DNA from: Shewanella insulae
GTDB lineage: Bacteria; Pseudomonadota; Gammaproteobacteria; Enterobacterales; Shewanellaceae
Length of the DNA: 64,000 bases
Direction of reading: 5' to 3'
Assembly: GCF_009831655.1 (NCBI RefSeq)
Contig: NZ_WRPA01000002.1
Coordinates: forward strand, 186,001 to 250,000
The position numbers and the translations under genes were made by a program. The notes under the pieces were generated by a model. That model made no database searches, was not told the origin of the DNA, and was given only the letters and a program-made list of their open reading frames with translations. Shown piece by piece: positions 18,609-24,950 of this stretch (position 1 is the first letter of the stretch; each line of letters starts with the position of its first letter).

Positions 18609-19247
18609 TTAAAGCAGACTCTCTATCTGCTGACGCATCTCATCTATGGGGGTACCTGTGTAGAAGAAGCCACGTACCCGCTGTTTACCGTCGAGTACGA
18701 ATATCTTGGCGGTGTGGGAATAGAGATACCCCTGACGCTTAGGCGCATCACTATCTTCCAGACTCAGCTTCTTATACTCGGTCGTTACCTTCTCCTCGGC
18801 CAGCTTGGTGTAGTCGGCCTTAAACAGCGCGGCAACTTCATCTATCTTCTCTCGCTCATCCACCAACCCAATAAAGCTGGGATCGAAATAGCTGAGGTAT
18901 TTATTCAGATGCTTGGGGGTATCGTAATCGCTATCGATGCTGATGAAGAGCACCTGGATACGCGCCCTCGTCTCAGCTGGCAGTTGATGCATCAGCTGGC
19001 TGATGTGAGCCATTGTGGTCGGGCAAATATCGGCGCAGTTGGTGTAACCGAAGAACATCATCACCACCTTATCGCTAAAATCCGACAGGCGTACCTCGCC
19101 CCCCTTGCTACTGCGCAGGCTAAAGTCACCACCAATCCCCTTGAGGATAGGCATGTTCGCCATACTAGCGCCGCTTACCAGGCTGCCGATGAGCAGCAGG
19201 CAGAGGCTCAGGGCCAGATGAAACTTACCTTGAATAACTCGTGTCAT
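18609..19247 (-). CDS. SCO1/SenC/PrrC-family copper/thiol protein
   Basis: A 212-residue protein anchored or exported by an N-terminal hydrophobic segment (residues 10-30). The start is the ATG at 19245-19247, with AAGGA 7 bases upstream. The thioredoxin-like SCO signature FGYTNCADICPTTMAH carries CxxxC (Cys71, Cys75). The third copper ligand is the His in YLYSHTAKIFVLD. SCO proteins reduce or metallate copper centres in the periplasm. It sits between the unknown exported protein and pcuC, all on one strand with short gaps. Confidence 0.88.
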   Translation of the reverse strand: MTRVIQGKFHLALSLCLLLIGSLVSGASMANMPILKGIGGDFSLRSSKGGEVRLSDFSDKVVMMFFGYTNCADICPTTMAHISQLMHQLPAETRARIQVLFISIDSDYDTPKHLNKYLSYFDPSFIGLVDEREKIDEVAALFKADYTKLAEEKVTTEYKKLSLEDSDAPKRQGYLYSHTAKIFVLDGKQRVRGFFYTGTPIDEMRQQIESLL

Positions 19248-19264
19248 GATTAATTCCTTCTCTG

Positions 19265-20101
19265 TCAACAACGCACCTCGGCGCCGAGATCTGTCACCGG
19301 CGGCAGGTACTCGGCACGATACAGCAGTACCTTGGCACCCTCTGGCGTCACGGCAATCAGCATAGTCACGCCGACCCGCGCCAGTTCTATCTCACCATCG
19401 CTATTGATGGCCGTCCACTGATACTCGAAACTCAAGCGGTATTGCCCTGCCTCTGGGGTGAGACTATAGTTCTTGATCGCTCGCCGACTATCGCTGTGAT
19501 TCAGGCTGTGCAGATAGGCAAGATACTGACTCGGGCTCTGGGCGGGATCTTCCTGGCCAATAAAACCCGCATCCTTACCCAGCAGACTCAAGAGGCGATT
19601 ATCGTCCAGCTTGTCTAGCGACTCAGTCCAATCGTAGAGAGCCGCGCGAACCAGGTTGATCTCCACCGCGGGGCGATAGCGGGAGGTGAAGTCATCATAC
19701 TCATTGACCAGGGTGACGCTGCTGCGCACCAATCCCTGATTATCCAGGCTCAGGCGCTGCACCACATACTGCCCCCTCACCTCAGTCTCACCATCGTTAG
19801 GGGAAGCCAGCTGAAATTCTGTCTCCACCTCTACCTCGACGCCCTCCTGACTGCGGGCAATAGGGGTGATGGACATCAGATGGTGGGCGCCTTGGCTTGG
19901 CAGACTACCGGCATATTCGGCATAATCCACCAGATCGCTTTGTGGCGCTAGGCGCTTGTCGGCCTGACCCATATCCAGGTTGGCATACCAGAGATAGACG
20001 TTTGCCTCTAGGCCATAGTCCACCTCGGCGGCCTGAGTGCGGGGACTCATCAAGACGCTCCCCAGCATCAGCAGCAATCCCATCAGGAGTAACCTTTGCA
20101 T
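19265..20101 (-). CDS. exported protein of unknown function in the nirK cluster
   Basis: A 278-residue protein starting at the ATG at 20099-20101 with GGGAGG just upstream. A signal peptide (MQRLLLMGLLLMLGSVL, cut after TQAA) precedes a mature domain rich in acidic and aromatic residues, with conserved-looking blocks NVYLWYANLDMGQ, YVVQRLSLD and YQWTAINSDGEIEL. No metal motif or known family is apparent. The position between nirK and sco, 17 bases ahead of the sco start, suggests a periplasmic role linked to copper or nitrite reductase maturation. This is inference from context only. Confidence 0.75.
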   Translation of the reverse strand: MQRLLLMGLLLMLGSVLMSPRTQAAEVDYGLEANVYLWYANLDMGQADKRLAPQSDLVDYAEYAGSLPSQGAHHLMSITPIARSQEGVEVEVETEFQLASPNDGETEVRGQYVVQRLSLDNQGLVRSSVTLVNEYDDFTSRYRPAVEINLVRAALYDWTESLDKLDDNRLLSLLGKDAGFIGQEDPAQSPSQYLAYLHSLNHSDSRRAIKNYSLTPEAGQYRLSFEYQWTAINSDGEIELARVGVTMLIAVTPEGAKVLLYRAEYLPPVTDLGAEVRC

Positions 20102-20132
20102 CTGCACCTCCCCCAGTCGTGATGATAAGCGA

Positions 20133-20155
20133 CTCGAGCCCAACCTAGGCTCGAG
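20133..20155. other. intercistronic hairpin between nirK and the next gene
   Basis: CTCGAGCC and GGCTCGAG form a perfect 8-bp stem with a 7-base loop in the 64-base gap after nirK. On the transcribed minus strand no T-run follows, so it is more likely an mRNA stability or processing structure than a full terminator. Confidence 0.6.
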
Positions 20156-20165
20156 CCTTTTGGCC

Positions 20166-21344
20166 TTAAGCTGTGGTGATGTTAGATGGCTTCTTGAGCT
20201 GTACCATCAGGTTGTCATCCCATTCGCCGTCGACCTTGATGTGCGCCGCGGCGCCCTTGATGATCGCCTCGATCAGATTGTGGTTCACATAGGCATAGAG
20301 ACCCGGCTGGCGGAAGTTGTACAGAGCGGCGCAGGCACTGCCCCCGGCTAGCATCCAGGTTTCCAGATTGGTTTGCGGTGCATCGGTGAAGGAACCCGCG
20401 GGCCAGACATAGTCGCCGTGTCCGCCGATGATATGCGGACGGGAATCCCGGTTGGCTTGGGAATGGATGAAGAGCACAGACTCACCCACCTTGGCAGTCA
20501 TGGCGCCCTTACCTGTCAGGGCACCCACGGCGCCGTTGAACACCACATGAGATGGGGTAAGCGTCTTCATCACCTCAAGTACGTCTGTCATGCTGCCCAT
20601 CACAGTGTCGTAGGCCTTGTATTTACCCTTGGCATCCTTTGGTACGTAGAAGTCGGCTTCACCAATATAGTAGGCCTTGTCGTATTTGATAGGCTTGCCT
20701 TCGGCATCTTTCAGGCCGTCTCGGGGTAGTACCATGATGGCGCCGTGCATACCCATGGCCACGTGCCAAGGAATCATCACCCCACCCGGAGCACAGTGAT
20801 ACACGAAGGTGCCCGCCTTGGTCGCCTTGAAGCGGAAGGTTACCTCCTGACCAGGAGAAACCAGGGTCAACTCACCGCCCCCCAGGGCGCCGGTGGCCGC
20901 ATGCAGGTCGATGTTATGAGCCAGGGCATTGCTGGCGGGGTTAACCAATGTCAACTCGACGAAGTCATGTTGATGACAGACGATGAGCGGGCCAGGCACG
21001 CTGCCGTTGAAGGCGCAGACCCAGGCCTTGGTGCCGTTTTCCAGCTCCACCTGCTTCTCTTCTACCACAAGTTTCACCTGCACTACCTTAGGCTTACCCT
21101 TGGCGACCTGATCATGCTTAGGCACCATAGGTGGCGGCACTAGTTCTTGGGTTACTCGTTCCAGCTGCTCCGCCTTATAGTTCGCCATACGGTCAGACTT
21201 GGTCTGCGTAGTGGCCGAAGCACTGCCTGAGACCAGACCGGCGGCCATACCCGCGCCCACCAGGCCAAGACCGACCGAGCCACTTAAGAAGCTGCGACGC
21301 TGTTGATCGACATTCACTGCAGGGGTAGAAGATTGCTTTTCCAT
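20166..21344 (-). CDS. nirK: copper-containing nitrite reductase (NO-forming)
   Basis: A 392-residue periplasmic enzyme that reduces nitrite to nitric oxide. A twin-arginine signal is present (RRSFLSG, Arg16-Arg17). Type 1 copper ligands are His143, Cys184, His194 and Met199. Type 2 ligands are His148, His183 and His355, with catalytic Asp146 and His304 ([13 protein letters not shown]). The loop between Cys184 and His194 ([11 protein letters not shown]) is one residue longer than in the Alcaligenes faecalis type. There is no C-terminal cytochrome or cupredoxin extension. It heads a cluster with an unknown protein, sco and pcuC, and an FNR/Dnr-type palindrome lies upstream. Confidence 0.95.
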   Translation of the reverse strand: MEKQSSTPAVNVDQQRRSFLSGSVGLGLVGAGMAAGLVSGSASATTQTKSDRMANYKAEQLERVTQELVPPPMVPKHDQVAKGKPKVVQVKLVVEEKQVELENGTKAWVCAFNGSVPGPLIVCHQHDFVELTLVNPASNALAHNIDLHAATGALGGGELTLVSPGQEVTFRFKATKAGTFVYHCAPGGVMIPWHVAMGMHGAIMVLPRDGLKDAEGKPIKYDKAYYIGEADFYVPKDAKGKYKAYDTVMGSMTDVLEVMKTLTPSHVVFNGAVGALTGKGAMTAKVGESVLFIHSQANRDSRPHIIGGHGDYVWPAGSFTDAPQTNLETWMLAGGSACAALYNFRQPGLYAYVNHNLIEAIIKGAAAHIKVDGEWDDNLMVQLKKPSNITTA

Positions 21345-21459
21345 AAAATACTCCGTTGTTAGCGCATTTCACCAAAGGGGTTCAAACTGCCAGAGCCACT
21401 GTGATGAAGGTGTTATTACCTTGTTGCGGTTAAGACTATGCCTTTGACGCAGATTGAAA

Positions 21460-21473
21460 TTGACTTTGGTCAA
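21460..21473. promoter_or_regulatory. FNR/Dnr-type operator upstream of nirK
   Basis: TTGACTTTGGTCAA is a perfect inverted repeat with 5-base arms and a 4-base spacer, matching the TTGnnnnnnnnCAA frame of Dnr/NnrR/FNR sites. Its centre is about 122 bases from the nirK start. Activation at -41.5 would put the transcript start near 21425 and leave an 80-base leader. The surrounding gap 21345-21700 has no gene. Confidence 0.6.
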
Positions 21474-21700
21474 GTCGCTCAAGAAATTTCAAAAAAACTA
21501 AATTAGCCGAGAAATAGGGGGAGTTTTAGCGGAAAAAAGGGGCGAAGAAACAGACGAAATTCCTCGCAACCCCAGACGGGGCGGCGGGGTTAAAAGGACA
21601 ATAAGCTGCAAAGTTCAGACTGTCAAAGTGACCGGGCAGGTCCCAGTAAGCTTTGCCATTTGTAATGATTTATTTACAGAAATGATAAAACCAAGCGGCG

Positions 21701-21735
21701 AAAAAGTCGGCAGATTCCAGGTGGCCTCTACCGAC
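21701..21735 (-). terminator. Rho-independent terminator after the marR gene
   Basis: On the minus strand GTCGGTAGA pairs with TCTGCCGAC (one wobble) around a 12-base loop and is followed directly by five T. It lies 16 bases past the stop of the MarR gene. Confidence 0.8.
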
Positions 21736-21750
21736 AAATGAAGGAGAGAT

Positions 21751-22251
21751 TTAAGACTCAAACGCCTGCAGCCAGTGTTTGAATAGTGAGTCGATCTGCT
21801 GTTTCTCATCGAGCGACAGCTGACTGGTCAGTGCCTGCTGCACCGCCACATGAGCCTCTATCGCCTCATCGATCAACTCGAGTCCCGCCACTGTAAGCCC
21901 AACACTGACGCTGCGCCTGTCTTGCTGACAATGACTGCGCGACACCAGTCCCTTCTTCTCCAGGCCATCGACACGATTAGTCATGGCCCCCGAGGTGAGC
22001 ATCATGGCCGCCAGCAAATCCGATGGCGTCAGACGATAGGGTTCGCCCGAGCGACGCAGGGTCGCCAGCACATCGAACTCTCCCATGCTGATACCAAACT
22101 GCTTGTGACAGGCACTGACCTCTGTCTCTAGATGCTTATAGATACGCATCATGCGACCGATAATCGCCATCGGCAGGGTATCCAGTTGCGGCTTCTCCTT
22201 GGCCCATTGGGCCGTTAAGCGATCGACGCCATCGAGGTGATTTGAGTTCAT
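21751..22251 (-). CDS. MarR-family transcriptional regulator
   Basis: A 166-residue winged helix-turn-helix protein. The DNA-binding region contains ISMGEFDVLATLRRSGEPYR, LTPSDLLAAMMLTSGAMTNR (recognition helix) and VDGLEKKGLVSRSHCQQDRR (wing with the typical D-R-R). These proteins bind as dimers to palindromes and are released by small ligands. It is divergent from the EamA transporter at 22428, and two copies of one inverted repeat lie in the 176-base gap. I infer that it represses the transporter and itself. Confidence 0.88.
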   Translation of the reverse strand: MNSNHLDGVDRLTAQWAKEKPQLDTLPMAIIGRMMRIYKHLETEVSACHKQFGISMGEFDVLATLRRSGEPYRLTPSDLLAAMMLTSGAMTNRVDGLEKKGLVSRSHCQQDRRSVSVGLTVAGLELIDEAIEAHVAVQQALTSQLSLDEKQQIDSLFKHWLQAFES

Positions 22252-22325
22252 CTGCTCTCCGAGAACACTAAAGTGGTGCCAGGCTCAATGATCACGACCA
22301 TAGAGGAAACGGTAACCACAGGGAT

Positions 22326-22345
22326 TTATCTTCAAGCAAAGATAA
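22326..22345. promoter_or_regulatory. MarR-type operator, copy 1
   Basis: TTATCTT-CAAGCA-AAGATAA is an inverted repeat with 7-base arms and a 6-base spacer. It shares the TATCTT...AAGATA arms and the spacer length with copy 2, whose centre is 65 bases away. Confidence 0.7.
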
Positions 22346-22391
22346 TTAATCCTGAGATACTTTACAAGCAGAAATAAAAGGTGCAGACTTA

Positions 22392-22409
22392 TATCTTCAC
22401 ATAAAGATA
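22392..22409. promoter_or_regulatory. MarR-type operator, copy 2
   Basis: TATCTT-CACATA-AAGATA is an inverted repeat with 6-base arms and a 6-base spacer, ending 18 bases before the EamA start codon. Occupancy there would block transcription or initiation of the transporter gene. Confidence 0.7.
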
Positions 22410-22427
22410 CTTTTTATTGAGATAAAT

Positions 22428-23324
22428 ATGAATGTACTGCTAGCCATGATCCCCGCCTTCTTCTGGGGCACCACCTACGCGGTGACCCAATATACGCTGC
22501 CGGACTGGCCTCCGCTGTTGCTTGGAGCGTTAAGAGCACTACCGGCCGGCTTGATCCTGCTGGCGATCAGACCCAGCCTGCCAAGGCGTCAGGAGTGGAG
22601 CCTGCTGTTTCGCTTAGGCTTTATCAATATCGCCGCCTTCTTCAGCCTGATCTTTGTCATGGCCCTCACCCTGCCCTCGGCCATCTCGGGCGTCGGCATG
22701 ATCTCGGTCCCCGTCTTTGCCATGCTCTATCAATGGCTGTTTCACGGGCGTCGTCCTGGCCTGACCCAGGGCTTCTTCGGCCTGGTGCTGATCGCCCTGG
22801 CCTGGCTGTTATTCAACCCCAACTCCATCAGCCTCAGCCCCATAGGCCTGCTCGCCATGTTAGCCGCCATCAGCTGCATCATAGTCGGCAGCGGCATCAC
22901 CAAGGCCCTTGGAGATCGCATGCATTGGTGGACGGTACTCACCTGGCAGCTGATCATCGGCGGTGTACTACTGAGCCTGGCGGCAGGCGTTCATGCCTGG
23001 TTGGCCCCCCAAGGCTATGACAATGCGCTGACGCAGTTCAACCCGTCCAATGCCATCGGCATAGGTTGGATCATCCTGCTCAATACAGTCCTTGGGTATA
23101 TCATGTATGTCTGGTTGCTGCAGCGCATGAGTGTGGTGGACTTTACCTTCGGCGGTATCGCAAATCCGGTAGCCGGTATCGTCTCGGGTATGGTGCTATT
23201 GGGTGAATCCTTCACGCCGCATCAGTACCTGCTGATGTTGGCCATGATCGCCGCCTCCCTGATGCCACAAATCATAGGCTTGATCGGTGAACGCAGGCGT
23301 ATGGCACAGGCGAAAGTCCAATAG
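22428..23324 (+). CDS. EamA/DMT-family transporter
   Basis: A 298-residue membrane protein with ten hydrophobic segments in two EamA halves. It begins MNVLLAMIPAFFWGTTYAVT, typical for DMT permeases, and the second half holds DFTFGGIANPVAGIVSGMVL with LGESFTPHQYLLM. The substrate is unknown; many relatives export amino acids or metabolites. It is divergent from a MarR repressor, and one MarR-type operator lies immediately upstream, so induction by a small molecule is likely. Confidence 0.85.
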   Translation: MNVLLAMIPAFFWGTTYAVTQYTLPDWPPLLLGALRALPAGLILLAIRPSLPRRQEWSLLFRLGFINIAAFFSLIFVMALTLPSAISGVGMISVPVFAMLYQWLFHGRRPGLTQGFFGLVLIALAWLLFNPNSISLSPIGLLAMLAAISCIIVGSGITKALGDRMHWWTVLTWQLIIGGVLLSLAAGVHAWLAPQGYDNALTQFNPSNAIGIGWIILLNTVLGYIMYVWLLQRMSVVDFTFGGIANPVAGIVSGMVLLGESFTPHQYLLMLAMIAASLMPQIIGLIGERRRMAQAKVQ

Positions 23325-23412
23325 GCTTCACAAATATCTAGGTCGGAGTTCCTCCAGTTGACACAAAGGGTTACCATGGCTTTTTCATTATTTAACAGGA
23401 AGATAAATTAGT

Positions 23413-23622
23413 ATGAAAATTAGCGCACGCAATAACCTAACCGGTAAGATCAAGGCGATTGAGGAAGGTTCGGTAAACAACGAAGTAGTGATCGAACTAG
23501 CCCCCGGCGTCGAGATCACCTCGGTTGTCACCAAGAAATCATGTGAACAGTTGGGTCTGGTGGTGGGCGGCGAAGCCTATGCCATCATCAAGGCAAGCAA
23601 TGTGATGATCGCCGTCGACTAA
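23413..23622 (+). CDS. Mop/TOBE-domain molybdate-binding protein
   Basis: A 69-residue single Mop domain (MKISARNNLTGKIKAIEEGS, then VVIELAPGVEITSVVT and AYAIIKASNVMIAVD). Molbindins of this size assemble as hexamers and store or buffer molybdate or tungstate in the cytoplasm. AGGA precedes the ATG. No mod transport gene is adjacent in this window, so it appears to be a stand-alone unit. Two hairpins follow it. Confidence 0.9.
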   Translation: MKISARNNLTGKIKAIEEGSVNNEVVIELAPGVEITSVVTKKSCEQLGLVVGGEAYAIIKASNVMIAVD

Positions 23623-23644
23623 TCACTCTCTAGAGATTGATTTA

Positions 23645-23715
23645 GGCATAGGGCAGGTTTACTCCTCTGTTAGAGCGGGTGCCCTATGCCGATACCGCTT
23701 AGTCTATGCGGTATC
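23645..23715. other. two back-to-back hairpins downstream of the Mop gene
   Basis: The first (23645-23690) has 11-bp perfect arms GGCATAGGGCA/TGCCCTATGCC with a 24-base loop. The second (23691-23715) has 8-bp perfect arms GATACCGC/GCGGTATC with a 9-base loop and starts at the next base. Neither is followed by a T-run, so a simple terminator is unlikely. Confidence 0.65.
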
Positions 23716-23755
23716 ATCAAGATGCCTTAATCGAGGCGCGTTAACCCGGGCAATT

Positions 23756-24115
23756 TTAGTCCAAATACTGCCAGGTGTCGGCGCCATCGAAGTGGCGGAT
23801 CTGAATATTCTCTCGCAGCGCCTGTGGCGCCATCCTGAAGTTCAACGCTATCCTGGGCTCACTCACCTTGTCTGTCGTCAGCGTATGAGTCACGCAGCCA
23901 CAAGTCTTGCAGTGGTAGAAGAGCAAGTATTTATCCCCATGGCTGTAACCCGCAGTCGCGCTATCCGATCGCTCATTCAGGCTGACATCCTTGGGGTCGA
24001 AATAGCCCCACAGGGCGGCGTAACGGCTACAGATGGAGCAGTTGCAAGAGGTTAAGGTGTCCGGTGGTGTCGCTAGGGTCAGCTGTACCTGCCCACAATG
24101 ACAAGAGAGTTGCAT
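23756..24115 (-). CDS. GFA/CENP-V-family zinc protein
   Basis: A 119-residue protein of the glutathione-dependent formaldehyde-activating (GFA) fold. Zinc-binding Cys sets are clear: CHCGQVQL at the start, SCNCSICSRY near residue 28, and YHCKTCGCVTHTL near residue 70. Family members are small zinc beta-proteins and only some act on S-hydroxymethylglutathione. AAGGA lies about 10 bases upstream of the ATG. It is transcribed alone, so the substrate is not predictable. Confidence 0.83.
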   Translation of the reverse strand: MQLSCHCGQVQLTLATPPDTLTSCNCSICSRYAALWGYFDPKDVSLNERSDSATAGYSHGDKYLLFYHCKTCGCVTHTLTTDKVSEPRIALNFRMAPQALRENIQIRHFDGADTWQYLD

Positions 24116-24165
24116 GCTAAAACGTCCTTATTTTTGAGTCATGCCTAACCTATAAGGTTAACCCT

Positions 24166-24250
24166 CTCATATCAAGGCCCCCTCTATGAGCGCTCTCTAT
24201 CAAGCCTCGCTATATCAAGGCGAACTCTATCAAGGCGAGCTTATCAAGCG
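24166..24250. repeat. degenerate tandem repeat with a period near 15 bp
   Basis: Six copies of a TATCAAGG(C)-like core are spaced 15, 13, 15, 15 and 14 bases apart (starts near 24171, 24186, 24199, 24214, 24229, 24243). The best units are CTATATCAAGGCG and CTCTATCAAGGCG. Stops interrupt the frames on both strands, so it is not coding. It fills the gap between the GFA gene and the small gene at 24282. Confidence 0.7.
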
Positions 24251-24281
24251 ATGACGCGCGAGTGTCGGTTACTGTTAGCCG

Positions 24282-24437
24282 TTAGTTATATCCCAGGACA
24301 TAACAATCTGGCTCTTCATCTTTAAGATCTGTCTCGTTACCCGCCAGCATCTCCTGCAGCCATTGTCGACGTGTCATGGCGCCGTGATCAGAATCGGTTT
24401 CGGTTACGCTACGCGCTGTGTTTGTTTCATGTTCCAT
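24282..24437 (-). CDS. small acidic protein of unknown function
   Basis: A 51-residue protein starting at the ATG at 24435-24437 (MEHETNTARSVTE). It is rich in acidic residues and Thr, with a central MTRRQWLQEML helix and a C-terminal CYVLGYN. No signal, membrane segment or known domain is seen. The ribosome binding site is weak (GGG about 10 bases upstream). An upstream extension to 24476 has no better signal. It could be a real small gene or a chance frame. Confidence 0.45.
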   Translation of the reverse strand: MEHETNTARSVTETDSDHGAMTRRQWLQEMLAGNETDLKDEEPDCYVLGYN

Positions 24438-24950
24438 AATCAATACCCAATTTATCTTAGCTCGCCGGTAAATCATCCAGCCCTAATTAAGCATTTGAGA
24501 GCACAACAAAACGCCCACCGCGTTTAATTTATCAAACACTTGAATTTGATTAAAAGACTGAAAACTATTGATGTCAATGAATTTTATTGGTCATACAAAT
24601 AAACCAAGGAAAATGACAAAGGAAATCATCAATCCATCAACATATTGATTAAATTGATTTTTACAAAGTGAATTTTATATTCAATCTTACGAAAACAATA
24701 AACCAAGCCAGATTTATCCTTAAAATAATTAATCTTCAGACCATAAAAATCACTACTTACACACTGATTAATAAAGCAAACACTTGTTTGAATCTCTGCC
24801 TGATGGCGCCGAAATCCTGAAGCTTAGATGCCAATCTCCTGGGGGGCGCAGCGGGTGCGACACCTTGTCGCACTATCTGAGTTTGTCTTTGTCACGCCTA
24901 AACCGGGCTGCCAAAATGCCGCCACCTAATAACCTAAGAACTCAAATATT
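24438..24950. other. leader and promoter region of the TonB receptor gene
   Basis: About 510 bases. The first 340 are very AT-rich. From 24790 the sequence becomes GC-rich and structured, with a perfect 8-bp hairpin at 24855-24873 (GTGCGACA/TGTCGCAC, 3-base loop). No canonical Fur box, cobalamin or TPP riboswitch core was recognised. A structured 5' leader is possible. Confidence 0.5.

Noticed and set aside
20133..20155. Terminator between nirK and the next gene
   Set aside because: The T-run is on the wrong strand for nirK transcription, so it is listed only as a hairpin.
21615..21809. Minus-strand 64-codon frame after the marR gene
   Set aside because: Covers the terminator and the end of marR in another frame; no start signal.
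24790..24950. Cobalamin or TPP riboswitch upstream of the TonB receptor
   Set aside because: The conserved cores of these riboswitches could not be found, although the region is structured.
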